Source of the DNA: Acidovorax sp. | Lineage (GTDB): Bacteria > Pseudomonadota > Gammaproteobacteria > Burkholderiales > Burkholderiaceae_C | Direction: 5' to 3' | Assembly: GCA_031277855.1 (NCBI GenBank) | Contig: JAITLO010000032.1 | Location: forward strand, 309,149 to 373,148 | DNA length: 64,000 nucleotides | Shown: positions 37,001 to 44,958 of the stretch, in pieces | How positions within the stretch are numbered: the first letter of the stretch is position 1 | Layout: each line of letters starts with the position of its first letter | Made by a program: the position numbers and the translations under genes | Notes under the pieces: generated by a model | The model's database searches: none | What the model saw: only the letters and a program-made list of their open reading frames with translations | What the model was told of the DNA's origin: nothing

Positions 37001-37690
37001 CGGCGTCAGCCGGCGCACGCGCACCACCCAGCCAGACAAGGCCGCAGGCAGGTCAATGCGGTGCGTGCGGCGGTACTGCTGGGTCGTCTTGCCAGTGAAC
37101 GAGGTATTCACCACTTCAACCCAGGCACCACCATCAGTCTGCAAGTCAATGGCATAAGCCACGCTATGGCCGCCGATGTCGCCATTGCTGGTGTTGGCCT
37201 TGGACAGACCATTCACGCCCAACATCACGCGCACAGCCGACAGGCTGCGGTTGTTCACTGCACGCACCCAGGGTGTGCCGTACTTCAGCTCAATGCCCAC
37301 GCCAGAGGTCTGCTCGGCAGCAGGAAAGCCTGGGATGTAATCCTGCAGCTGCGTGCCGGCGCGGAAGTCCACGCTGACGCCGGTGAAGTTCATCGAGCCG
37401 TCAGGGTTTTGCAGCGGCGTGCCATCGAGGTAGACGGACTGCAGGCCTTTCAGCAGGCCCTGAATCCCCCCCTCGCCCAGCAGGTCCAGCACACGGGCGT
37501 AGCTGGTGCTATGCAGGCTGTCCGATGCTTCCACCGGCGCACGGCCACCGCCGCCGCCCTTACCCTTGTAGCCGCGCAGGCTCCAGCCGCCGGCCACCGC
37601 ACGCGCGCCATGGGGGAAGCTGGCCAGCGTATGGGCGTGCGTATCCCGCACCCGGGCTTTGCGCGGGCGCTTTTGCTTCGTTTGCGTCAT
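34022..37690 (-). CDS. J: Tail tip / central hub protein, lambda J-like
   Basis: 1222-residue host-specificity protein. The N-terminus is Lys/Arg-rich. The hub domains run from about 40 to 690, with the typical RVLDLLGEGGIQGL and ARIYTGIWDGTFKSAWTNNP stretches. Fibronectin type III-like repeats span roughly 700-890 (VTISSFNVVRQGASSQTAAI). A central DUF1983-like segment follows and the C-terminus is more variable and A/T-rich, probably receptor-facing. Its start overlaps gene I by four bases. Confidence 0.93.
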   Translation of the reverse strand: MTQTKQKRPRKARVRDTHAHTLASFPHGARAVAGGWSLRGYKGKGGGGGRAPVEASDSLHSTSYARVLDLLGEGGIQGLLKGLQSVYLDGTPLQNPDGSMNFTGVSVDFRAGTQLQDYIPGFPAAEQTSGVGIELKYGTPWVRAVNNRSLSAVRVMLGVNGLSKANTSNGDIGGHSVAYAIDLQTDGGAWVEVVNTSFTGKTTQQYRRTHRIDLPAALSGWVVRVRRLTPNANSNTIADTTVIDSITDVVDAKLRYPMSALVGLQIDASQFQSIPTRAYHVRGRIIRVPSNYDPEARIYTGIWDGTFKSAWTNNPAWVFFDLVTNERYGLGRQIPASTINKWALYQIGAYCDELVPDGRGGQEPRFTCNAYLQQRGDATRVLQDLCSIFRGMVYWGAGAAVPVADMPRDPVYTYTQANVIDGRFVYTGSRRKDRATVALVSYNDMTDMGRQKVVYVQDDEAVARYGIRKTEISAFGCTSEAQAYRVGQWALLTAKRETRTATFSVGLDGTLCAPGQVIRVADNLLAGRRIGGRIKSATSSTIQIDAELGIQYGDELTVILPSGVAETRKVAKAVGELLTADMTTITVDSTELTADMISLPGTTVTITVETQFSAVPRAESIWALEAPTLKTQLYSVVSVAEGEGLTFDVTAVQHEPGKFSAIDHGTRLEARPVTVVPPKVQQAPAEVTISSFNVVRQGASSQTAAIKWTDAEGAVLYEVEWRRNDSDWVRAGRTATTSLEIDGAYAGSYVARVRAINAIESPSAWTQSALTTLDGMLSAPPAVTHLTTSSQVFGIGLGWGFPDGANIIQRTELWYSQTSDRANAVKLGDFAYPQNTHNMIGLASGTRFFFWARLVDKNGLAGPWHPAGVGTPGAASSDATEILGYLTDQITETQLSQKLLEKIESGDGSMVEVEALKTALAAMYTIKTRLTVDGVPYQAGIGVGVENNDGIITSQILLAAQRLAILNEANGYTGVPFVVQDGVVYMNTAFIKEASIGGAKIADWLESDVVGGVKPLRLNFRTGDVFMSKGKLQTADGSSFFDLNATGSAFNLKLGDDFEYSQENGLVIKKLSVIQQAQLAPGSVSSDFSRSLPGPYTIFRNTDWNTVHSLDVPKGRTLVLSGSAEYLFSSADPYNTALNPSWYDYERFCAEVRILINNTVGSIALLLPTSKYLPFSIPTVVAAASTESNKVHIQVRSRSESPSNASYRQIRNIVLNGVIINR

Positions 37691-38304
37691 TGCTGGTCTT
37701 CTGAGTAGATGCCTGCGCTCACAGTCGCAGAGCCAATGAACAGTTCGCCGTAGATCAGAGGCACAGGGTTGCCCTGGGCCGTCGTGTTGACTGGGCCGTT
37801 GAAGTTGTAAGAGGCGCCGTTGTCGGGGCCATCCTTGGTGGACACACCTTTTTGCTGCGGGCTCAGCGCCTGGACCACGCCGGAGAGCATCAGCAGCTTG
37901 CCCGCCGATGCCACGCCAGCGCCGAACGCCATGGCGCCGCCCTCACCCAGTAGCGCGGCCGTGGTCGGGTTCACCAGGTACGGCGCTGCAAAGAACAGCG
38001 CGGCGCCAAGGATCACGGAGAACAAGCCTCCGCGCTTGTTCCCCTGCACGATTGGCGCAATGCGGATTTCTTCCTGGCCGGCCGGATCATTCAAGCGCTC
38101 CTCGCCCAGATTGCGCTTGCCCAAAAAGCAGGCATAACCAACCCCACGATCCTTGCTGGTCATCAGCTCCTGCTCAAACCCAGGCAGCAGCACGCACAGC
38201 GCCTGCACAGCCTCGGCAGTGGACGCCACGGCAAGGCGGTGCACGCGGCCGAACCGCGCACCCAGGTAGCCATAGAGACGGATCGTGCGCAACTCGTCAT
38301 TCAT
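37687..38304 (-). CDS. I: Tail assembly protein, lambda I-like
   Basis: 205 residues. An N-terminal ubiquitin-like segment (IRLYGYLGARFGRVHRLAV) precedes a hydrophobic Gly/Ala-rich middle (LFSVILGAALFFAAPYL). The C-terminus ends NPVPLIYGELFIGSATVSAG, the standard TAPI pattern. Works with K and J in tail-tip initiation. Coupled by ATGA overlaps on both sides. Confidence 0.88.
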   Translation of the reverse strand: MNDELRTIRLYGYLGARFGRVHRLAVASTAEAVQALCVLLPGFEQELMTSKDRGVGYACFLGKRNLGEERLNDPAGQEEIRIAPIVQGNKRGGLFSVILGAALFFAAPYLVNPTTAALLGEGGAMAFGAGVASAGKLLMLSGVVQALSPQQKGVSTKDGPDNGASYNFNGPVNTTAQGNPVPLIYGELFIGSATVSAGIYSEDQQ

Positions 38305-39065
38305 GCCTTGAAGTCCTTGTGGCGCACGATGGCGCGGGTGATCTCTTGCCAGTGGCCACCATAGACAACCCGCTCAGAGAGCCGACCGTACAGGTGGTGC
38401 AGCATTGCGTGTGGCACGGGGTGCAGCCCAGGCGCCTCGGTCAGCGCCCGAGTGCCCAGGTAGATGCCGGCATGGTTTGCCACCGGCGAACGCACCGACA
38501 TCAGCACCACGTCGCCAGCCTGCAGCGGCGCACCATCTGGGATGCGCTCGAAGCCGGTCTTGGCAAAGCCCTGCATGTACAGATCCTGGCCGTTGTCCCA
38601 CCAGTCGTCTTCCCGCTCAAAGTCCAACAACTGGATGCCAGCCTCCCTGGCGTACCAGTCGCGAACCAGCGTGTAGCAGTCCAGCACGCCGTGGAAGAAC
38701 TGGCGGCCAAGCAGTGGCGCCATCCAGCCTGTGGGGGCGAACTGGTGCACCTCGGCAATGTCGCCGTCGCGCACACTCACGATCACCCAGGGCAGGCCCG
38801 TGGCCTCGCACGCAGAACGGTCGGCATCACTGGGCTTGGCCGTGTGGTCCGGGTGGCTGTGCACCACGGCCAGCACCCGCCCGGCATCCTCAGCATTGGC
38901 CCAGTCTTCCGCGCTCATGCGGAACTGCTCCAGGCCCTGGGCCTGGTTGTCGCATGGCCGGTACGCCTCGCGCCGGCCTACGGCCACGATCAGGCCGCAG
39001 CACTCGCGCGGGTACTCCGCAAGGGCGTGGGCCTTGATGGCCGCCAGTGTCTTTTTGTGCAGCAT
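38301..39065 (-). CDS. K: Tail assembly protein with JAMM and NlpC/P60 domains, lambda K-like
   Basis: 254 residues. The N-terminal domain is a JAB1/MPN metalloprotease: Glu21 in RECCGLIVAVG and HSHPDHTAKPSDAD, a complete HxH-x7-S-x2-D motif (His69, His71, Ser79, Asp82). The C-terminal NlpC/P60-type peptidase has Cys130 (VLDCYTLVRDWY) and His198 (ANHAGIYLG). It may process the ubiquitin-like part of I and cleave peptidoglycan at entry. Confidence 0.9.
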   Translation of the reverse strand: MLHKKTLAAIKAHALAEYPRECCGLIVAVGRREAYRPCDNQAQGLEQFRMSAEDWANAEDAGRVLAVVHSHPDHTAKPSDADRSACEATGLPWVIVSVRDGDIAEVHQFAPTGWMAPLLGRQFFHGVLDCYTLVRDWYAREAGIQLLDFEREDDWWDNGQDLYMQGFAKTGFERIPDGAPLQAGDVVLMSVRSPVANHAGIYLGTRALTEAPGLHPVPHAMLHHLYGRLSERVVYGGHWQEITRAIVRHKDFKA

Positions 39066-39793
39066 CAGTAGCCCCGCAAAGAGTCAGCAGCAGGGAAGCC
39101 GCCGAAGTTGATGATTTCGTACTCGCCAAAGCGCCGCTTGCACTCACGCATGAGGCCCGGGCACTTGTCTTGCGTCGGGTCGGTGACCGGGTTGCCGTCA
39201 CGGTCGAACATGGCTGCACCGGTGTAGCCGCAGTACGGCCCCCGGTAGCCACCGATGGACAGCCAGCCGCAGGTGTTCGCCTGGATTTGCCGCGCCGGCA
39301 GCTGCTCGCCGTCAAAGTCCAGGGCGCTGCGCAGCTCGAATTCGACGGTTTCCTTGTCTTCGTGGGTCTTGGCCTCAATCAGCCAAATCTCCGGCGAGAT
39401 TTCCTCAGCAGGGTCGGCAGATGGATTGCCGCCGGGGAAGTTGGCGGCATCCAGGTACTTGGCCAGCGTGCGGCGGCGGATCACTCTGGCACCAACCAGG
39501 TCGTCCAGAGCAAAACACAAGGCGCTGATCACGCCGGGCAGCGGCTTGCCCTCTGCGTCCTGGCCGATGTTCCCCACTCGCAGCGTAGGCACCGGCTGCT
39601 GGCCTGTGCCTGTGCGGGCAAATCCCTCGGCCTCGATAGCCCAGGGCGCGTACTCGTTTCCCTGCCAGAAGATGGGCCCGGCCTGCGGGTAGCCATGGAA
39701 GCGCAGGTGATCGCCGCCGATCTCCGTGGCGTCCAGCTCGAAAAGCTGCACCAGTGCGCCTGGCTCCAGGCCTTGAATGTCTTCTGTGATCAT
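39065..39793 (-). CDS. L: Minor tail protein, lambda L-like
   Basis: 242 residues. Four cysteines in the C-terminal half (NTCGWL, PYCGYTG, DKCPGLM, RECKRRF) match the iron-sulfur cluster ligands of lambda gpL. It joins the tip complex after M. The ATG at 39793 is preferred over a TTG seven codons upstream. Confidence 0.88.
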   Translation of the reverse strand: MITEDIQGLEPGALVQLFELDATEIGGDHLRFHGYPQAGPIFWQGNEYAPWAIEAEGFARTGTGQQPVPTLRVGNIGQDAEGKPLPGVISALCFALDDLVGARVIRRRTLAKYLDAANFPGGNPSADPAEEISPEIWLIEAKTHEDKETVEFELRSALDFDGEQLPARQIQANTCGWLSIGGYRGPYCGYTGAAMFDRDGNPVTDPTQDKCPGLMRECKRRFGEYEIINFGGFPAADSLRGY

Positions 39794-39812
39794 TGGGACC
39801 CCATAAATAGAC

Positions 39813-39834
39813 AAAGCCGCCCAATGGCGGCTTT
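39813..39834. terminator. Symmetric stem-loop upstream of L
   Basis: A perfect 9-bp stem, AAAGCCGCC / GGCGGCTTT, works on either strand, though T runs are short. It separates the tail-tip genes from the small inserted genes at 39.9-40.3 kb. Confidence 0.6.
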
Positions 39835-39888
39835 GATGTCATCTGTTACCAAATGCTTTAATTCATCTTTTCAACCCAAGGAGAGAAG

Positions 39889-40101
39889 ATGGAAATCCAA
39901 GCAGTCAACGACCACCTGCACTCGATGAAGCGCTCGGCAGAACAACTTGCGCGCAACGCAGCAAAAACAGGCGGTGATGCACACTCCTACATGAATGCTT
40001 TCCAGGCTCAGCACGACCTTCTGGTTCTGATGTGCAAGGAAATACTGGAACTCAAGCAAGAGGTCGCGACGCTCAAGGGGCAGCAAGCGCCTGTTGGCTG
40101 A
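39889..40101 (+). CDS. Small + strand phage protein, unknown
   Basis: 70 residues with a strong AAGGAGAG ribosome site seven bases upstream. The sequence is helical (MKRSAEQLARNAAKTGG, then CKEILELKQEVATLKGQ). It runs opposite to the flanking tail genes and its end overlaps the end of the next - strand gene by 29 bases, typical of a moron. No function is recognised. Confidence 0.65.
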   Translation: MEIQAVNDHLHSMKRSAEQLARNAAKTGGDAHSYMNAFQAQHDLLVLMCKEILELKQEVATLKGQQAPVG

Positions 40102-40285
40102 TTTTGATAGCACGCTCCGCACAGTCCTGAATCTCAGCGTCTGTGCGGCTGCGATAGTTAGATCCATAAGCGCCAAACGTACTAGCCGGCACTTCCGACG
40201 GCCCCTTCTCTACTGGTGCGAATACCTCGCTGAACACGCGACGCACCACCTCTTCGGCGATGATCTCGTTGTGGGTCTTGGACAT
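40073..40285 (-). CDS. Small phage protein, unknown
   Basis: 70 residues with AAAGGAAC upstream of the ATG. Acidic/amphipathic start (KTHNEIIAEEVVRRVFSEVF) and Ser/Gly-rich middle. It lies behind the terminator that ends the M gene, so it probably has its own expression. No family is recognised. Confidence 0.6.
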   Translation of the reverse strand: MSKTHNEIIAEEVVRRVFSEVFAPVEKGPSEVPASTFGAYGSNYRSRTDAEIQDCAERAIKISQQALAAP

Positions 40286-40302
40286 ATAGGTTCCTTTCAA
40301 AG

Positions 40303-40325
40303 AAAAAGCCCGCTGTTGCGGGCTT
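40303..40325 (-). terminator. Terminator after tail gene M
   Basis: AAGCCCGC-N4-GCGGGCTT with a T run on the - strand. Confidence 0.8.
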
Positions 40326-40345
40326 GGTTGTGTTGCGCGGCTGCG

Positions 40346-40684
40346 CTACGGCTTGGCCACTTGCTTAAAGGTCGCGGCCAGCTCGTAGATCCCAGCGCCG
40401 CGCGGCGTCAGCTGGTAGCCGTTGTCCGTGCGGTAGCTGCCTTGGATTCCAAGCGGCGGCGTCCACAGGAACGACATCCAGCTGCCGTGACGGTCGAAAA
40501 AGGACTGGATTGGAGCGATGTACTCCGTGCGGCCGACAAATGAAAGTGGCCAGGACTGCATCGCTGTGTTGATGCCATCAGCCGCCGTTTGCTCGTAGCC
40601 GTCACCAAACTTGGCAGACAGCACGCGGTGTGACACCGAGCCCTGCGGATCGATCCGCGGGCACCAGGTGAATGTCTCAGGCAT
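40346..40684 (-). CDS. M: Minor tail protein, lambda M-like
   Basis: 112 residues with the M-family pattern FTWCPRIDP, VLSAKFGDGYEQ, SFFDRHGSWMSFLWTPPLG and GYQLTPRGAGIYELAATFKQV. It starts on the stop of the tape-measure gene (TGATG). Confidence 0.85.
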   Translation of the reverse strand: MPETFTWCPRIDPQGSVSHRVLSAKFGDGYEQTAADGINTAMQSWPLSFVGRTEYIAPIQSFFDRHGSWMSFLWTPPLGIQGSYRTDNGYQLTPRGAGIYELAATFKQVAKP

Positions 40685-43140
40685 CAGCCCCTCCCGTTTG
40701 CCCAGCTCCACAGACGCCCGCCTGGGCGCTGCTCGCGGGCGATGATCTCCCGAACCATCGGTGTTAGCGCCTTGGACAGCGACGCCCCCGTGGCCGCCAG
40801 TGCGGCCTCGCTGGCCTGCCCTCCGCCGCCGGCAGAGGTGACAGACACAGGGACATTGACCGTCACGCCGCCAGGACTTGATGCCATGGCGCCGCTGGTC
40901 ACGACCTTTGGCAACCCAACAACACCGCCGCTTGCGTACCCGCTCAGACCGCGGCGCATGGATTCAACCACTCCGACGCCGCCGGCACGGGCCACATCCC
41001 GCTGGCTCCAGACCACTTCGCCACGGTGCACGACACCCGCGGGCTCCATGCGCCCACCCGGGCCGGTGTAGCCACCATCAGAAAAGCCGAGAAATTTCCC
41101 CACGCTCGGTAGCAATCCACCCGCTCCGCTGAACAATCCAACAATCCCTTGCCGCGCCTGGATGCGCAGCAAGTCTGCAATCACGCTGTTGGCGAAGTCC
41201 TTGAAATTAGCCTTGCCGGTCATAGCAAAATCAACCAAGGCGTTTTCCATGCCCCCCAGCATGTTCCCAACCACCTGGTTGGTTTGCTGATAGAGGTTCT
41301 GAGCGCTCTCCACATAGCTTGCGAATGCAGAGCGAGCCCCACTCACCCAGTCCAGCTCCTTCTGCCGGCGCTGTTGCTGCAGGTCATCGAACATGGACAG
41401 CTCTTGATCTTGGGCGGACTTGATGATTGTCAGCCGCTCTGCGTAGATGGCTTGGATGCGCGCCACATCCTTCGGATCATCCGCCTTGGCAATAGCATTC
41501 GCTTGGTCAGCGCCAATCTTTCGCAGCTCCGCCTCGTGCTGCTGGAGCAGCTGGATCCGCTCGCGTAACTCCGCCGCAGCCCGGTCGCCCATGCCATAGG
41601 TGGCCATCTCCAGCAGGTATTGCTGCTGCCTGGACATCAGCCGCTCCTGCGTTTCAAACAACAGGTTCTGCCGCGCCAGGTTTTCCGTGCGCTGGCGCTC
41701 CATTTCCTTGGTCATGTCAATGACCGTGGCCAGGCCTTGAGCCTTGGACAGCTGGTCCCCCGACAGCACCACGGTGCCGCGCTTCACGTCAGCCATCAGC
41801 TTCTCGTAGGCCGTCAGGTGCTGGGTCTTGTCCAGTTGCTCGGTCAGTGTCTTTAGGTACTGCTTGGCGGCGGTCTCCTGCTGCTTGGCCAGCGCCGCGG
41901 CCTGGCGGGCACCTTCGAGGTCTTTTAGATTTATGGACCCCGGGTTCTTGACCGCCATGTCGGGCGCAGCCACTGGCGCACTTGACGGGCTGGGCTTTTC
42001 TAGAGATGAATAAATCGTGGACTGCCAATATGCAATCTGCTGCTTAAGACTCTGTTGCTGCTTAGCATTTGCATTCCTTGTCAAGTCCGCAGTCATCCAG
42101 TTGAATTTCTCAGCCTGTGTTTGCGCATCTTTAAGGTCACCCTGCAGACTCTTTATGTGCTCCTGAGGCGTCTTGAAAGGGTTCGACAGACCGTACTTAA
42201 AGAGGGCATCTATAAATCCATTTGAATGCTCTATGCCGCGCACAAACTCCACAGACATTTGTGCCACAGCCTTCGTCAGCCCAGCGACCCATCCGATCAT
42301 TGTTTCAAATGCCTGTTTGGTTTCTGGTGCGCTGAGAAGTGAATTCAAATCATTAATCGACTTCCTTGCCTCTGAAAAGCTCCCGGAGTCACCAGTCAAT
42401 AGTCCATTGATCGTATTTCGTAATGCATCTATGGCACCGCCAAATGTGTCGCGCGCTGCGGTAGCAGCACCGCCATAGGTTTCGTTGAGGGCATCGAAAA
42501 CAATCTGCTGCGCGGCGGCAACCTTTCCGGTCTGCTCGAGCTTCTTCGCAGCCTCAATCTGTGATTCTGTGAACTTGAACCCCTGCTTCACCAGTGACGC
42601 CATGCCTGCACTTGGAATATCGAGGGCGCGCCCCATCACCTCCGCAGCCGACTTCATGTCAGCGCCAGTTCTGATTGAGTAATCTGCGGCGGCCATCAGG
42701 GCCTTCGGCAGTTGCTCCCCAACGATGTTGCCAAAACCAAGAAGAACGGTCTGGGCCTGGTTGAACTCGCCAGCAGACTTGGTTGTCACAGCCTCCATCG
42801 CAGAGGCCATCTCGTTCAGGCGCCCTTGCGAATAGCCAGCACTGTTGCCGGTTGCTTTGAGAGCTGCGGCCAGCAAGGCTTGCTCCTGCTCTGCATTGCG
42901 TGTCTCGGTGATTATTTTATTTATTGTGCTGCCGATAGTTATTCCCATGAATCCGGCAGCAATGGCTTTACCGATTCCATCCCACGTGCTTTTTATTTCT
43001 TTGGCTGCAGAATCAAGGTTTTTCTTTATGGCGCGCGTCTTTCTGTCTGAGACTCTTTCCGCCTCAGTCATGCCGCTTGTGAAACCACCGAGCTTTGCAA
43101 TCAAATCTATTGTGAGTGTCCCGAGCGAACGTGATGCCAT
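40684..43140 (-). CDS. H: Tail tape-measure protein (lambda H-like)
   Basis: 818 residues that set tail length and pass into the host membrane at injection. The N-terminal part is helical (IDLIAKLGGFTSGMTEAER), with a Gly/Ala-rich segment near 60-75 and long coiled coils. The C-terminal region GKANFKDFANSVIADLLRIQ and FSDGGYTGPGGRMEPAGVVHRGEVVW is diagnostic of lambda-type tape measures. CAGGAG precedes the ATG. Confidence 0.92.
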   Translation of the reverse strand: MASRSLGTLTIDLIAKLGGFTSGMTEAERVSDRKTRAIKKNLDSAAKEIKSTWDGIGKAIAAGFMGITIGSTINKIITETRNAEQEQALLAAALKATGNSAGYSQGRLNEMASAMEAVTTKSAGEFNQAQTVLLGFGNIVGEQLPKALMAAADYSIRTGADMKSAAEVMGRALDIPSAGMASLVKQGFKFTESQIEAAKKLEQTGKVAAAQQIVFDALNETYGGAATAARDTFGGAIDALRNTINGLLTGDSGSFSEARKSINDLNSLLSAPETKQAFETMIGWVAGLTKAVAQMSVEFVRGIEHSNGFIDALFKYGLSNPFKTPQEHIKSLQGDLKDAQTQAEKFNWMTADLTRNANAKQQQSLKQQIAYWQSTIYSSLEKPSPSSAPVAAPDMAVKNPGSINLKDLEGARQAAALAKQQETAAKQYLKTLTEQLDKTQHLTAYEKLMADVKRGTVVLSGDQLSKAQGLATVIDMTKEMERQRTENLARQNLLFETQERLMSRQQQYLLEMATYGMGDRAAAELRERIQLLQQHEAELRKIGADQANAIAKADDPKDVARIQAIYAERLTIIKSAQDQELSMFDDLQQQRRQKELDWVSGARSAFASYVESAQNLYQQTNQVVGNMLGGMENALVDFAMTGKANFKDFANSVIADLLRIQARQGIVGLFSGAGGLLPSVGKFLGFSDGGYTGPGGRMEPAGVVHRGEVVWSQRDVARAGGVGVVESMRRGLSGYASGGVVGLPKVVTSGAMASSPGGVTVNVPVSVTSAGGGGQASEAALAATGASLSKALTPMVREIIAREQRPGGRLWSWANGRG

Positions 43141-43157
43141 GGCGGCTCCTGAAATGC

Positions 43158-43184
43158 AAAAGCCCGCACAGGGCGGGCTTTTTT
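43158..43184. terminator. Bidirectional terminator upstream of the tape-measure gene
   Basis: AAAAGCCCGC / GCGGGCTTTT with T runs on both strands. It ends the small membrane-protein gene on the - strand only 18 bases before the tape-measure start. Confidence 0.85.
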
Positions 43185-43196
43185 AGATGTCGATGT

Positions 43197-43535
43197 TTAG
43201 CTTGGATTGCAAATTTTATTTAGCGAATCTCTGTCGTAGCCTAGATATCCTTCAATCTTTGCAGTGTCGTCGAGTGCAGCAAATGCGAGGAAATCCGTCC
43301 TTCCTGATAGTAAGTCCCTGGAACTTACCTCGCCACACAAAACGCCTTCCGGGTAAAACCATGAGCCAGCATGTGATTCATTCCTGAATTGCACATCAAT
43401 AGGGTTGTCCAGAGTCTTCAAGACCGGTGCGCGCATTTGCCCAAGCTTGTATGTTCTTACAGCAAAGCCAGCCGCCAAAAGCAGAAATGCCAGGATCATG
43501 ACCTGACGAAAAGTTGATCTACGCACGCTCTCCAC
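43197..43535 (-). CDS. Small membrane-anchored phage protein, unknown
   Basis: 112 residues from a GTG with GGAG four bases upstream. One N-terminal helix (VMILAFLLLAAGFAVRTY) is followed by about 80 soluble residues with two cysteines (VLCGEVSS and NKICNPS) that could form a disulfide outside the membrane. A/T-richer than the tail genes. Possibly a superinfection-exclusion protein, but that is speculation. Confidence 0.6.
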   Translation of the reverse strand: MESVRRSTFRQVMILAFLLLAAGFAVRTYKLGQMRAPVLKTLDNPIDVQFRNESHAGSWFYPEGVLCGEVSSRDLLSGRTDFLAFAALDDTAKIEGYLGYDRDSLNKICNPS

Positions 43536-43575
43536 TACTCCGTGATGTATATGAAGGCGATGGTAACAAGATGCT

Positions 43576-43589
43576 CACAGCATGCTGTG
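43576..43589. promoter_or_regulatory. 14-base perfect palindrome upstream of the exonuclease gene
   Basis: CACAGCATGCTGTG lies four bases before the ribosome-site hairpin of the exonuclease gene. Size and symmetry fit a repressor operator. It does not match the LexA CTGT-N8-ACAG arrangement. Confidence 0.4.
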
Positions 43590-43592
43590 CGC

Positions 43593-43613
43593 TATCCTCC
43601 TTCGCGGAGGATA
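43593..43613 (+). promoter_or_regulatory. Hairpin sequestering the ribosome site of the exonuclease gene
   Basis: TATCCTCC-TTCGC-GGAGGATA forms a perfect 8-bp stem whose 3' arm is the GGAGGA ribosome site, five bases before ATG. Translation should be blocked on long readthrough transcripts unless the stem is opened or transcription starts inside it. Confidence 0.65.
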
Positions 43614-43617
43614 CAAA

Positions 43618-44511
43618 ATGACACGATTCATCAGCATTGACGTAGAGACAGCGAACGCCAGCCTTTCATCCATCTGCCAGGTCGGCGCCGTCATCTACGA
43701 AAACAAGAAGCCAGTTGACCAGTGGTGCACTCTCGTCAACCCAGACCAGGAATTTCGCAGCTTCAACACCCGCATTCACGGAATCCGCGCACGCGATGTC
43801 GCTACGGCACCCAGTCTTGCCGCGACGATAGAGAGCCTCCGGCGCTTCGCAGGCGGCACCACCCTTGCAAGCTATGGCGCATTCGACCGATCGGCAGTGA
43901 GCCAAGCGGCAGCAGCATGCGGACTACAGCCTCTGCTCAATCACTGGATCGATCTGCAGCAAGTTGTCCGTAATGCGTGGCCGGCAGAGTTCACGGCCAA
44001 CGGGTGGAGGCTGGCCCATATCTGCAAACAGCTCGGTATAAGCCTAGCGAGTCATCACGACGCTCTTTGCGATGCGACGGCAGCCGGCGAAGTCTTCATA
44101 CACGCCCAGGAAGTCAGCAGCACTACAGCCATCGACTGGCTAGACCCACATAGGTATCGCTCAGCCGCTTCAGCATCCAGCAAAGGCGGCTCGTTCTCCG
44201 CCTCCGTCAAAGAAACCCCAGTCAACGAAGATGGCCCACTGTTTGGCGAGGTGATCGTTTTTACCGGTGAAATTACGATGCCACGCCGGATCGCCGCAGA
44301 ACGGGCTGGAGCTATTGGCTGCACTCCCGCAAACAGCGTGACCAAGAAAACCACTCTACTTGTCGTCGGGGAGCAGGACTTGGCACTTGTCGGCGAATCT
44401 GGAAAGAGCACCAAGCAAGTCAAGGCTGAAGAGCTGATTGCCAAAGGGCAGGAAATCCGAATTCTTGGCGAATCCGCCTTTGATGCCCTGCTGACTCAGC
44501 ATGGCCTCTAG
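43618..44511 (+). CDS. DEDDh exonuclease with C-terminal BRCT domain
   Basis: 297 residues. The N-terminal domain is a DnaQ-like 3'-5' exonuclease: Asp8 and Glu10 (SIDVETAN), Asp90 (YGAFDRSAV), His147 and Asp152 (SHHDALCDA). A linker rich in Ser/Ala joins it to a BRCT-like domain (about 201-297, GEVIVFTGEITMPRRIAAERAGAIG). It is on the + strand inside the - strand tail operon, with its own control hairpin, and ends four bases into the next convergent gene. It may be a DNA-repair or defence/counter-defence cargo gene. Confidence 0.85.
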   Translation: MTRFISIDVETANASLSSICQVGAVIYENKKPVDQWCTLVNPDQEFRSFNTRIHGIRARDVATAPSLAATIESLRRFAGGTTLASYGAFDRSAVSQAAAACGLQPLLNHWIDLQQVVRNAWPAEFTANGWRLAHICKQLGISLASHHDALCDATAAGEVFIHAQEVSSTTAIDWLDPHRYRSAASASSKGGSFSASVKETPVNEDGPLFGEVIVFTGEITMPRRIAAERAGAIGCTPANSVTKKTTLLVVGEQDLALVGESGKSTKQVKAEELIAKGQEIRILGESAFDALLTQHGL

Positions 44512-44882
44512 GCCGATGCAGCCGTCTTCCCGAGCTCTTTCACGTCATCCGTAAAGTAGACCTGCACCCCAGTCCTGGTGCAGCGCATCACAGGAGTGGA
44601 GCCAAGCGTCACATTGAGGTCTTCTCCGCGAAGGCCTTGCCACATTGCGATGTAATGGAGTGAGCCAATCTTGTTTCCCTTGATTGTTTTCTCTACACCA
44701 CCCTTGAACGGAAGAACTGGAAGTTCTCCCCGAAGAGCCGCAAGAACAAGCTCCGTCTCCCTTTCTCGCATGCTTCTGCCTGCAAGCCACGCTGAAATCA
44801 ACCCGCGGTCCACCCCCTCTTGTCGGGCCTCCCATGACTCACCCTGTTTTGGCGGATTGGCCGCACTTGCCTGAATCAGCAT
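44508..44882 (-). CDS. Hypothetical phage protein
   Basis: 124 residues with a GAGAGGGA ribosome site. The N-terminal half is helical (LISAWLAGRSMRERETELVL) and the C-terminal half strand-like (TPVMRCTRTGVQVYFTDDV). No family is recognised. Convergent with the exonuclease (ATGA-size overlap). It lies 38 bases beyond the terminator of the antirepressor gene. Confidence 0.6.
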   Translation of the reverse strand: MLIQASAANPPKQGESWEARQEGVDRGLISAWLAGRSMRERETELVLAALRGELPVLPFKGGVEKTIKGNKIGSLHYIAMWQGLRGEDLNVTLGSTPVMRCTRTGVQVYFTDDVKELGKTAASA

Positions 44883-44920
44883 TCCCTCTCCCTTACAAAT
44901 TTATAGCGAGGGATCGTAAC

Positions 44921-44943
44921 AAACCCGCCGCAGCGGGTTTTGC
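44921..44943. terminator. Terminator after the antirepressor gene
   Basis: AAACCCGC-CGCA-GCGGGTTT. It is symmetric. On the - strand it follows the antirepressor stop by about 20 bases. Confidence 0.7.
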
Positions 44944-44958
44944 GTTACTGAGAAGTGC

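Noticed and set aside
35645..37708. 687-codon + strand frame opposite the tail tip gene
   Set aside because: Antisense shadow of a conserved J-like protein, with low-complexity composition.
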